This document shows positions 43,672-54,376 of a DNA stretch of 64,000 nucleotides, piece by piece; position 1 is the stretch's first letter, and each line of letters starts with the position of its first letter. The stretch is taken from positions 310,001 to 374,000 of the forward strand of contig JACKDU010000002.1 in the NCBI GenBank assembly GCA_020633335.1, read 5' to 3'. Position numbers and translations under genes: made by a program. The stretch is from Myxococcales bacterium (GTDB lineage: Bacteria > Myxococcota_A > Polyangia > Nannocystales > Nannocystaceae). Below the pieces are notes generated by a model. The model was not told where the DNA came from, ran no database searches, and was given only the letters and a program-made list of their open reading frames with translations.

Positions 43672-45333
43672 ATGGCCGAGCGACGCGATGATCTGAGCAA
43701 GCCCAGGACGACCACCGACCTCCCCCGCCGGGACTTCCTCCGCCTCTCCCTCGGCGGCGCCGCCCTCCTCGCCGGCTGCGGCGACGACGAGATCGGCGAC
43801 TCGGCGAGCGCCGGCACCAGCGGCTCGACCGGCGAGACCACCGGGGGGAGCGGCGGCGCGTCGACCTCGAACGGCACCAGCGAGACCAGCGGCGGCGCCA
43901 GCGAGAGCGCCGGGAGCACCACCGGCGACGGCACCTCGACCGGCGATCCCTCGACCAGCGGGAGCAGCGGCGACACCTCGACCACCGCGGTCGACACCGC
44001 GACCAGCGGAACCACGACCGAGGGCGACACGACCACAGGCGACGAGCTCTGCGCCGGCGAGGTGATCGCCTTCGACCCCGAGGCGATCCCGCTCGACGAC
44101 GAGACCTTCCCGCTCGCGGTGATGGCCGGCGAGATGAAGCCGACCTCGATCATGGTCACCGTCTTCATCGCCGACGGCGCGCCGAAGACCCTCCGAATCT
44201 GGCGCAAGAGCCAGGAGGACGGCTTCGTCGAGCTGATCCACGAGGCGCCGATGATCCCGACCCCCGAGGGCTACGCGAAGCTCGCGGTCGAGGGGCTCTG
44301 CCCCGGCACCTGGTACTACTACGGCTTCTTCGCCGGCGATCCCGACGCCTTCACCGGCCGCTCGATCATCGGCGAGGTCCGGACCGCGATCGCCGACGAC
44401 GCCCTCGAGACCCTGACGATCGCCATGACCGCCTGCAACGGCTCGTCGCTCGACTGGCCGGCGCTCGAGGTCACCGCCGACGAGTACTACGACGTCTTCA
44501 TCCACCTCGGCGACATGGCCTACAACGACGGCGCCGAGACCCTCGAGGAGTACCGCGCGAGCTGGAAGAAGTACCTCTCGGTCGCCGGCTTCAAGCTCGC
44601 CTACGCCCGCGCCGGCCTCTACGCGACCTGGGACGATCACGAGATCGACGACAACAGCAACTTCGATCGCGAGACCATGGACCCGCAGGAGCTCCAGCGC
44701 CGGCAGAACGCGATGGACGCGTACTTCGAGCTGGTGCCGATCGACGCGGAGGGGCCGAATTACCGGCTCTGGCGCTCCTTCCGCTGGGGGATGACGGCCG
44801 AGATCATCGTCCTCGACTGCCGCTACGAGCGGCGGCCCTCGCAGAAGCTCTACATCAGCGCGCTGCAGATGATGTTCCTCAAGGACCGCCTGCTCAACTC
44901 GCCCTGCCACTTCAAGATCGTCATGAACTCGGTGCCGATCACCAACATGCCGCTCCCCTGGGACATCGCGGCGAACGACCGCTGGGAGGGCTACCCGGGG
45001 CAGCGCAAGGAGGTGATGGACTTCATCACCCAAAACGACATCACGAACGTGTGGTTCCTCTCCGGGGACTTCCACGTCTGCTTCGTCTCCCGCCTCGAGC
45101 CCTCGGGGAGCGCGCTCGCCAACCGCACCCGCGAGATCGCGGTGACCGGCGGCAACGAGAACCCGATCCCCGAGATCCTCACCCAGCTGAACCAGCCCCA
45201 ATTCGACTACGGCACCCACAAGGCGCGGGGCTGCGTGCTGACCTTCGATCCGATGGCCGACGCGGTGAACGTCCGCTTCATCGATCCGCAGAGCGGCGTC
45301 GACCTCTACAACAAGTCGCTGACCCAGGCCTGA
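43672..45333 (+). CDS. PhoD-like alkaline phosphatase, Tat-exported lipoprotein
   Basis: About 553 residues. The twin-arginine signal RRDFLRLSLGG (from residue 19) is followed by a lipobox LLAGC (C36), then a Ser/Thr/Gly/Asp linker of about 85 residues. The catalytic region has metal-binding motifs HLGDMAYND, TWDDHEIDDN and FLSGDFHVCF, as in PhoD phosphodiesterases/phosphatases that use Ca and Fe. An N-terminal Fn3-like domain (CPGTWYYYGFF) precedes them. The ATG at 43672 has GGAG nearby upstream. TACGAT at 43623-43628 may be its -10. It ends 15 bases from the converging kinase gene. Confidence 0.9.
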   Translation: MAERRDDLSKPRTTTDLPRRDFLRLSLGGAALLAGCGDDEIGDSASAGTSGSTGETTGGSGGASTSNGTSETSGGASESAGSTTGDGTSTGDPSTSGSSGDTSTTAVDTATSGTTTEGDTTTGDELCAGEVIAFDPEAIPLDDETFPLAVMAGEMKPTSIMVTVFIADGAPKTLRIWRKSQEDGFVELIHEAPMIPTPEGYAKLAVEGLCPGTWYYYGFFAGDPDAFTGRSIIGEVRTAIADDALETLTIAMTACNGSSLDWPALEVTADEYYDVFIHLGDMAYNDGAETLEEYRASWKKYLSVAGFKLAYARAGLYATWDDHEIDDNSNFDRETMDPQELQRRQNAMDAYFELVPIDAEGPNYRLWRSFRWGMTAEIIVLDCRYERRPSQKLYISALQMMFLKDRLLNSPCHFKIVMNSVPITNMPLPWDIAANDRWEGYPGQRKEVMDFITQNDITNVWFLSGDFHVCFVSRLEPSGSALANRTREIAVTGGNENPIPEILTQLNQPQFDYGTHKARGCVLTFDPMADAVNVRFIDPQSGVDLYNKSLTQA

Positions 45334-45348
45334 GCCGGCAGCGCCCGC

Positions 45349-48300
45349 TCACTTGCGCGGCGGCAGCTTGGGGAGGCGCGGGAGCTTGAGCGGGCCCTTG
45401 GCCTCCGGCTTGCTCGGCGCGGGGGCCTTCGGCGGAGGCCGCGGCGGCCCGCCCTCCTCGACGCGCGTCAGCATGCTCTCCGAGATCTCCTCGATCTCCT
45501 CGATCGCGTCCTCTGCCGGCGGCTGACGACGGGCCGAGGGCGGCGCGAAGGAGCCGCCGATCCCGACGTCAGGCAGCGTCGTCGGCGTCCGGATCGCCAC
45601 CCGCACGGTGCGATCGGGGGAGGTGCTTGTGCGCGAGCCGGGCTCGACGCGGATCGGCTCCGAGCGGCTCGGTTGGGGCGCCGCAGGACCGGACGACGGT
45701 CGAGCGCTCGCCGGCTTCGGTGACGGCGCCGGCGCGGGCACGACCGGCGTCGCCGCGACGCTCGGCTTCGCCAGCGTCGACGAGGCCGGAGACGCGCTCT
45801 TCGACGCCGCGGTCGACGTCGACGGTGAGCCGCCGAGGAGCGGAGCGACCGGCGTCGCCGCTGGCGCGCCGAGCTTGCCCGGCGAGCGCGAGGTCGGCGG
45901 AGCACCCAGCGTCGGCGCCACGGGCGTCGCCACACTCGGCGGCGCGCCGATCGTCGGCGCCGCCGGCGTCGCCACCGGCGCACCGATCGTCGGGACCACC
46001 GGCGTCGCGCGGATCGTCGGCGCGACCGGCGTGACGAGCGGCGCAGCGATCGTCGGCGGCGCGCCGATCGTCGGCGGCACCGGCGTCACCGACGGCGCGC
46101 CGATGCGCCCGGCGCTCAGCGGCGGCATCCCGAGGAGACCGCCGACCGTCCGGGTGTCGCTCGCAGGCGGGCCGAGCGGCGCGGGCTCCCGCACCGTGTC
46201 CTCCTGCCGCGGCCGAGGGGCGGGCTCCCGCACGGTGTCCTGCGTCGGCGGCCGCGGTGCTGGCTCCCGCACGGTGTCCTGCCGGGTGGTCGACACCGCC
46301 ACGATCGGCGCGGTCCCGGAGTCGTCGGCGAAGATGTCGACGTAGTCCTCCTCCGGCGGCGCGGCGAGATCCGGCGCGACGAGCCCCTCCGGGTTGGTCG
46401 CCCCCGGATCGACCTCGACGCCGACGCCGTCCTCGGGCCACTCCTCATCCTCGGGCCACTCCTCGCCGCCGCTCAGCGTCTCGACCAGGATCCCGCTGGC
46501 GTCGAGGCCGAGCGAGTGCTCGACCGGCTCGGAGTGCCAGCCCTCGTCGCCAGCGGGGGCCGGCGCGGGCCGACGCACCGTCTCCTCGGAGCCGATGCTC
46601 GGCGGCGGCCGGCGCACGGTGTCCTCGGTCGGTCCAGACGTCGCCTCGGGCTCGGGTTCGACGATTTCGAAGTCGCCGGAGGCGGCAGCGACCGGGGCCG
46701 CGGTCGCGCTCTCGTCGACCGCAATGTCGATGTCAAAGCTCTCCGTCGCCGCGGGCGCAGGCGCAGGCGCACTCTCCCGAGACTTCGCGAGCTTGGCCTC
46801 GAGGGCCGCCCGCGCCCGCGCGGCGACGGAGCCGAGGTCCCGCATCGTCGTCGCCCGCCGCTTCGGGGCGTCCGCCGGCGGCCCGAGATCGCCGAGCTCG
46901 ACCTCCTCCTCCTCGAAGGTGATCGTCAGATCGAGCGCGCTCTCGCCGGCCGGCGGCTCGTCGATGTCGTCGATGTCGATGTCGATCGCGCTCGACGAGG
47001 ACCCGCTCCGCTGGAAGTAGCGCCCCGAGGTGTCGGCCGTCGCGTGCCTGTCCGTTCGGACATCTTGCCGCCCCTGGCCGGCGGAGGCGACGTTCTGGGG
47101 GGCGCCCCCCCGCCGCCCCTGCGCGTGGGCCTGGGTCTGCGGGTTGACCACGTTGGGCTGCTGGGCGTAGCGCGGCTGCGCCGGCCGCGCCTGCACCTGA
47201 TTGAGCGGATTGCCCGCCTGCGGGCGCGCCTGCACCTGATTGAGCGGATTGGCCGACTGCCGCCCCTGCACCTGGTTGAGCGGGTTGTAGGCCTGCGGCT
47301 GCGCCTGCTGCTGCTGCCAGCCGCCGCCGTGGACCTGGTTGAGCGGGTTGCCGCCGGCGGCGTAGGGGATCGGGCTCGGCGACGGGGTCGCCACGTGCGG
47401 CTGGTAGGCCATCGGCCGCGGCGTCGGCGTCGCCGCGGCGGTGCTCGACGACATCGGCCCCGACGGCGTGTAGACGGCGGCCATCTGCCCGAGGTTCGGG
47501 CGGTAGAAGATCGACGGCGGCATCCCCCGCTCCTCGATCATCTCGGCGAGGATGTCCTGGACGACAGCCTGCATCACCGCCGCGCTCGGCCAGCGATCTT
47601 CGCGGTTGAACATCAGCGCCCGATCGACGACCTCGATCACCCGCGGGCTGAGGTGGGGCGCGAGCGTCCGCAGCGAGCGGGCCTGGGACTTCGCCGCCCG
47701 GATCAGGCGCTCGACCACCGAGCCGTTCATCCCGTGGACGGTCTCGCCGGTGAGCGCCTTGAACATCGTCGCCGCGACCGCCCAGAGGTCGGCGCGCCCG
47801 TCCATGTCGTCGTTGCTCGCCCGCGCGGCCTCCGGCGAGACGTAGGCGACGGTGCCGAAGACGATCTCGGAGGAGTGGACGCCGGCGACCGCCGGCAGCT
47901 CGCGGACCCGGGCGAGGCCGAAGTCGAGGAGCTTCACGATCCCCGCGCGGGTCAACATGATGTTGGCCGGCTTGATGTCGCGGTGGATGATGTCCTTCGC
48001 GTGGGCGGCCGCGAGGACGTCGAGGAGCTGGTCGGCGATGCTGAGGACGTCGATCTCGCGGAGGACGTGCTCGCGGGCGAGGCAGCTCTCGAGCGACTCG
48101 CCGTCGAGGAGCTCCATCACCAGGTAGACGTCCCCCTCCTCGGTCGCGTCGTCGTCGATCACCGTCACCGAGCCGGGGTGACCGACCAGGTTGGCGGCGT
48201 AGCCCTCCCGGAGGAAGCGGGTGCGCGCCTGAACGTCCGAGACGTACTTCGGGTGGAGCATCTTGATGGCGGCCCGGGTCCCGTTGCGGTGGGTCGCCTC

Positions 48301-48402
48301 ATAGACCGCGGCCATCCCGCCCACGTCGATCAGACGGTCGAGATGGTACTTGCCGCGGAGGACCTTCCCCACGCGCTCCCTTGCAAGCAGCGTCAGATCC
48401 AT
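45349..48402 (-). CDS. Hanks-type Ser/Thr protein kinase with long repeat-rich tail
   Basis: 1017 residues. The kinase domain (about 18-290) is complete: glycine loop LIDVGGMAAVYEA, K47 in AAIKML, HRDIKPAN at 140-147, DFG at 160-162 and SPEAA. It should be active. The remaining 700 residues are low-complexity: four NPLNQV repeats with Gln-rich spacers (about 350-420), acidic and Pro segments, TVRRP/TVREPAP repeats, and a long Ala/Pro/Thr tract of APTIGAP units. No membrane segment is visible. The tail probably mediates protein interactions or carries phosphosites; TVRRP-type threonines are notable. Confidence 0.92.
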   Translation of the reverse strand: MDLTLLARERVGKVLRGKYHLDRLIDVGGMAAVYEATHRNGTRAAIKMLHPKYVSDVQARTRFLREGYAANLVGHPGSVTVIDDDATEEGDVYLVMELLDGESLESCLAREHVLREIDVLSIADQLLDVLAAAHAKDIIHRDIKPANIMLTRAGIVKLLDFGLARVRELPAVAGVHSSEIVFGTVAYVSPEAARASNDDMDGRADLWAVAATMFKALTGETVHGMNGSVVERLIRAAKSQARSLRTLAPHLSPRVIEVVDRALMFNREDRWPSAAVMQAVVQDILAEMIEERGMPPSIFYRPNLGQMAAVYTPSGPMSSSTAAATPTPRPMAYQPHVATPSPSPIPYAAGGNPLNQVHGGGWQQQQAQPQAYNPLNQVQGRQSANPLNQVQARPQAGNPLNQVQARPAQPRYAQQPNVVNPQTQAHAQGRRGGAPQNVASAGQGRQDVRTDRHATADTSGRYFQRSGSSSSAIDIDIDDIDEPPAGESALDLTITFEEEEVELGDLGPPADAPKRRATTMRDLGSVAARARAALEAKLAKSRESAPAPAPAATESFDIDIAVDESATAAPVAAASGDFEIVEPEPEATSGPTEDTVRRPPPSIGSEETVRRPAPAPAGDEGWHSEPVEHSLGLDASGILVETLSGGEEWPEDEEWPEDGVGVEVDPGATNPEGLVAPDLAAPPEEDYVDIFADDSGTAPIVAVSTTRQDTVREPAPRPPTQDTVREPAPRPRQEDTVREPAPLGPPASDTRTVGGLLGMPPLSAGRIGAPSVTPVPPTIGAPPTIAAPLVTPVAPTIRATPVVPTIGAPVATPAAPTIGAPPSVATPVAPTLGAPPTSRSPGKLGAPAATPVAPLLGGSPSTSTAASKSASPASSTLAKPSVAATPVVPAPAPSPKPASARPSSGPAAPQPSRSEPIRVEPGSRTSTSPDRTVRVAIRTPTTLPDVGIGGSFAPPSARRQPPAEDAIEEIEEISESMLTRVEEGGPPRPPPKAPAPSKPEAKGPLKLPRLPKLPPRK
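47047..47066. repeat. Second copy of the TGTCC palindrome core
   Basis: TGTCCGTTCGGACA at 47049-47062 with the same flanks as 22724-22743 (one base different over 20). It lies inside the kinase gene and encodes part of its linker. Confidence 0.6.
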
Positions 48403-48678
48403 CTCGCTATCCCGACCCCTGCGCCTCTCCCCCGGTGATCGCCTGCATCAAGCAGACCAGCCCGAATATCCTGGACGTGGGGCCCCAGGATCGCCAGAGA
48501 AAACTTCGTCCCGCGGGCCCGTGCGGGCGCTCGGAGGCGACCTTCCGGGGCCGTGGGCGAGGGACGAGTCCGCGCCGCCGCCGGCGCCCTGGCGAGCGCC
48601 GAGCGAGCGCCCCTTGTCCGTCGGAGTCCGCGCGTGGCATACCCGAGGGGCGCTTTCGCTCGACACGGAGGTCCCCCC

Positions 48679-49233
48679 ATGAAAGCCCACCACGCCCTGC
48701 TCTCTGCCCTCCTCGCCGCTGCCGTCGCCTGCGGCGGCCAGGACGACGGCAAGACCCGCGGAAACATCGCCAAGGCCTTCGAGAACGCGGCCGATCCCGA
48801 GGCCAACGCGAAGAAGGCCTCCGAGGACATGAAGCGTCTCAAGGAGCGGACCGCCGCCAAGCAGGAGGCCGCGATCCGCGAGGCGATCGACGCGGTCACG
48901 GTCGCCCCGCCGGCCGCCGGCGTCGACCTGAAGCGCGCGTGCGCTGGCATGCGCGAGGCCTACGACCAATTCGTCCAGCGGCGGATCCAGCACGACACGA
49001 CCGAGCTCGACCGCTGGAACGTCTTCAAGGCGATGGATCTCGACAAGGCCGAGGCCGAGTGCCTCGATCACAAGAGCGTCGAGGTCGCGCTCTGCCAGCA
49101 GCACGCGTTCGAAAACGCCTCGCGCGAGGTCACGCGCTCGCGGGCGGGCGAGATCCTCAATCGCTGTATCGACAAGTACGGCAACCAGCTCGGCGCGCTG
49201 CAGCCGCAGACCGGCGCCGTGACCCCCTCGTAG
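48679..49233 (+). CDS. Small lipoprotein of unknown function
   Basis: 184 residues with a signal ending AAVAC and then a helical, Lys/Glu/Ala-rich region (AFENAADPEANAKKASEDM). Cysteines lie at ACAGM, AECLD, ALCQQH and NRCIDK. GGAGG lies seven bases before the ATG at 48679, fixing the start. No family is recognised. It is divergent from the kinase gene, with 277 bases between. Confidence 0.82.
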   Translation: MKAHHALLSALLAAAVACGGQDDGKTRGNIAKAFENAADPEANAKKASEDMKRLKERTAAKQEAAIREAIDAVTVAPPAAGVDLKRACAGMREAYDQFVQRRIQHDTTELDRWNVFKAMDLDKAEAECLDHKSVEVALCQQHAFENASREVTRSRAGEILNRCIDKYGNQLGALQPQTGAVTPS

Positions 49234-49263
49234 GGGGTTCCCCGGCCGCCAGCGCCCGAAGGA

Positions 49264-50178
49264 TCATGCGCATTCAAAGATCGCGCGCGCGCGATCGAAG
49301 CGCCGCTCCCGGAGATCTCCCTCGTCGATCGTGAAGAAGATCCGCCCGGCGTCCCCCCACATCATCCCGGTCCGCGGGAAGCCGCTGCCAACGGGTGGAT
49401 CCGAGTCGATCTGCAGGAGGAGGCGCTCGCCCTGGCGGAGCCCCTGGCTCTCGATCAGCTCGGGGTGACCGAGGAGGTGGTGACGCGGCGCCGCGCGCCC
49501 CTGACCCTGGGCGGCGGCGACCTCGAGGGCCAGGCGATCCCAGGCGTCGACGTGCTCCTCGATCACCTCGGGATCGAGCCCGGCGGCGATCAGGCGGCGC
49601 GGCGTCGGCAGGGTCCACACGCGCACCGGCGCCACCGGGGCGCCGCGGTAGACCTCGTCGGCCGCGAGCTCGGAGGGGCGGATCGTGTAGCGGAGCGCGT
49701 CGCGGTCGACGTCGGCCCAGAGCACCTCCGCGAGCGCCCCCTGATCGGGGTAGAGATCGAAGACCTCCATCGCGTCGGTGTAGAAGAAGAAGAGGAAGCC
49801 CCGCTCCGGGAGGAGCCCCGGCGCGACCAGCGGGGCGACCTCGGCGAGATCGATCTGGGCGACGAAGGAGAGCGGATGGCCGACATGGCGGGCCCAGCGA
49901 CGGGCGTTCGGCGAGCTCGGGAGCCCGCGAAAGGTCGGCCAGCGAACATCGTCCGGGAGGTCCGGGAGGCCGCCGATCCGCGAAGCGCCGCTCGGTCGGT
50001 CGCTCGCAGCGAGCTCCTCGTCCTCGTCGTCGGCGACGCTCGTCGGAGATGGCCGCGGGACCAGGCGGAGCGCGGGCTCGAGGAGCTCGATCATGCCGTC
50101 GACGAGCGCCCGCGGCAGGGTCGCGCCCGCGCGCAGGCATGCGTCGATGGCTCGCGCCTTGAGGTCGTCAGCGTCCAT
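49264..50178 (-). CDS. DUF1963/YwqG-family protein
   Basis: 304 residues. Typical DUF1963 features are SRIGGLPDLPDDVRWPTF, LSFVAQIDLAEVAPLV, LPERGFLFFFYTD and a C-terminal GERLLLQIDSD followed by WGDAGRIFFTI. The YwqG family is widespread with no proven function. The ATG is at 50178. It ends 31 bases from the converging lipoprotein gene. Confidence 0.87.
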   Translation of the reverse strand: MDADDLKARAIDACLRAGATLPRALVDGMIELLEPALRLVPRPSPTSVADDEDEELAASDRPSGASRIGGLPDLPDDVRWPTFRGLPSSPNARRWARHVGHPLSFVAQIDLAEVAPLVAPGLLPERGFLFFFYTDAMEVFDLYPDQGALAEVLWADVDRDALRYTIRPSELAADEVYRGAPVAPVRVWTLPTPRRLIAAGLDPEVIEEHVDAWDRLALEVAAAQGQGRAAPRHHLLGHPELIESQGLRQGERLLLQIDSDPPVGSGFPRTGMMWGDAGRIFFTIDEGDLRERRFDRARAIFECA

Positions 50179-50473
50179 GATCGAGGGGAGCCCGCGCGCC
50201 GGGGCGCGGGGCCTTGCGCCAGCCGCAGCGAGGCGAGCGCGAGCGCCGGGGAAGATCTGTGCTCCGGTGGTCCAGCAAATCCAGGGGCCATGGTGTAGTC
50301 GCGCAGGCCATCGCGCGCAAGCGCGGCGAGCGACGCGCCCGGGCCGCTCGCCCCGCTCGCGCTTGGAGCCAGGCGCGCGCGGCCCTCAGGGGCCGGCGGC
50401 CCCCCACAATTGCGCAGCGTGCCGCCGGCGCGGTTGCCTCGCTCCTCGCCAGGCGTGAGACTATTTCCTCCGC

Positions 50474-52695
<2,222 letters not shown>

Positions 52696-52701
52696 CCTGA
52701 G

Positions 52702-52747
52702 GAGCATGAGCCTTCATGCATGTCCCATGCGACATGCACGAATGCTC
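52702..52747. terminator. Two-tier hairpin after the repeat-rich gene
   Basis: Outer GAGCAT/ATGCTC and inner TGCATGTC/GACATGCA (8 bp, six-base loop), starting seven bases after the stop codon. The inner arms resemble the GACATGTCC palindrome at 7699. No T-tract is present. Confidence 0.6.
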
Positions 52748-52914
52748 ACCTTGATGCGCCCGACGTGAGCCCGTGCGCGGCCCCGCGCCCGCGCCCGCGC
52801 ACGTCGTAGGCGCGCGCGCACGAGCGTTTTACCGGGCTTTTACAGGCTCCAGAGGCCCTCCTGGGGGATGCTCCGTTCAAGCCCACCACGCACCTGCCCC
52901 CCCGGAGAAGAACA

Positions 52915-54084
52915 ATGCGCACCTCCCACATGATCTACATCGGCGCCGCCCTCACCTCGCTCATGTGCGGCACCCTGATCGCCAACGCGATCTGGCCGCT
53001 CCCCCAGCCGATGAGCGCCCCGCAGACCGCCGTCTCCGTCGCCGGCCCCCACAACCTCGCCCCCGCCCCCTCCGAGCGCCCGCGGATCGACGTCGTCTTC
53101 GTCCTCGACACCACCGGGTCGATGGGCGGCCTCATCGACGGCGCCAAGCAGACGATCTGGTCGATCGCCAACCGCCTCGCCTCGGGCGAGCCGCGGCCGG
53201 AGATCCGGGTCGGCCTGGTCGCCTACCGCGACCTCGGCGACGAGTACGTCACCCGCTCGTTCCCGCTCACCAGCGACCTCGACACGGTCCACGGCCAGCT
53301 CAGCGGCCTGGTCGCGGCCGGCGGCGGCGACGGCCCCGAGCACGTCAACCAGGGGCTCAGCGACGCGATCCACGGGATGTCGTGGGATCGCGGCGATCGG
53401 GTCCTCCGCCTGATCTTCCTGGTCGGCGACGCGCCGCCCCACGACGACTACGCCGACAACATCACCAGCGAGTCGATCGCCCGCGAGGCCAAGGCCGCCG
53501 GGATCACGATCAACACGATCCGCTGCGGCGAGTGGGCCGAGACCGCCACCGCCTGGCAGAAGATCGCCCAGCTCGCCGGCGGCAAGATGACGACGATCGC
53601 CCAGGACGGCGGCGTCCAGGCGCTCGCCACCCCCTTCGACGACGAGCTCGCCGAGCTCAACCGCTCGCTCGCGGCGACCTCCCTCGGCTGGGGGAGCGCG
53701 ACCGACAAGTCGCGGGCCTACCGCAAGGCGAAGGCCCGGGCCTCGCTGAGCGGCGAGTCGGCGGCCGCGGCCGCCTCCTACTCCGCGAAGGCCGGGCGCC
53801 TCCACGACGAGGACCTCGTCACCGCCCTCGAGGAGGGTCGGATCGCCCTCGATCGCGTCGACAACGCGGCCCTCCCCGAGGTCATGCAGGCGATGACCCT
53901 CGACCAGCAGAACGCCTACGTCGACGACCTCAAGAACCAGCGGGCGCTCCTCAACGAGCGGATCCTCGAGACCTCGCGGCGCCGCGACGCCTACTTCGAG
54001 GACAACAAGGCCGCGGGCGGCTTCGACGGCGAGGTCGTCGACATGCTCCGGCAGCAGGCCGACGAGATCGGCGTCGCCTACTAG
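52915..54084 (+). CDS. von Willebrand factor A domain protein
   Basis: 389 residues. An N-terminal signal or anchor (MIYIGAALTSLMCGTLIANAI) is followed by a vWA domain at about 55-240. The MIDAS motif DTTGSMGG, a later threonine region and FLVGDAPPHDD fit a metal-ion adhesion site. The remainder is helical and charged, with a possible coiled coil around NQRALLNERILETSRRRDAYFEDN. It probably mediates metal-dependent protein binding in the periplasm or at the surface. The 220-base gap upstream holds the hairpin at 52702-52747 and no gene. Confidence 0.87.
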   Translation: MRTSHMIYIGAALTSLMCGTLIANAIWPLPQPMSAPQTAVSVAGPHNLAPAPSERPRIDVVFVLDTTGSMGGLIDGAKQTIWSIANRLASGEPRPEIRVGLVAYRDLGDEYVTRSFPLTSDLDTVHGQLSGLVAAGGGDGPEHVNQGLSDAIHGMSWDRGDRVLRLIFLVGDAPPHDDYADNITSESIAREAKAAGITINTIRCGEWAETATAWQKIAQLAGGKMTTIAQDGGVQALATPFDDELAELNRSLAATSLGWGSATDKSRAYRKAKARASLSGESAAAAASYSAKAGRLHDEDLVTALEEGRIALDRVDNAALPEVMQAMTLDQQNAYVDDLKNQRALLNERILETSRRRDAYFEDNKAAGGFDGEVVDMLRQQADEIGVAY

Positions 54085-54364
54085 CGGCAGCCGATCGGGG
54101 GTCGCCGAGAGACCACGCGAACGTGGCTCGCCGCCCCTCCCCGGGGGCCCGGGGCCGCGCCGAGGCGCCGGCCTCGGGCCCGCAACGTCGTTCCCCAGGC
54201 GTCACGCGGGCGCCGGGGCCCGCGGCGCGGGCGGAATCGCCAACCACGCCGAACGACGCGCGTTCGCGCGCCTCCGCCGGCCCGCCGCCCGCTCGATGCA
54301 CCTGCAAGCTTCGTCCGCGCGCGCTGCCGACCTCCCCGTCGATCCCTCGTGCGCCTCGATCGGC

Positions 54365-54370
54365 TATCGT
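54365..54370 (+). promoter_or_regulatory. -10-like box (TATCGT) before the pseudokinase gene
   Basis: TATCGT is followed by six bases and then GTG at 54377 (or nine before GTG 54380). The 280 bases between the vWA stop and this box hold nothing I can identify. Confidence 0.4.
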
Positions 54371-54376
54371 CAGCCG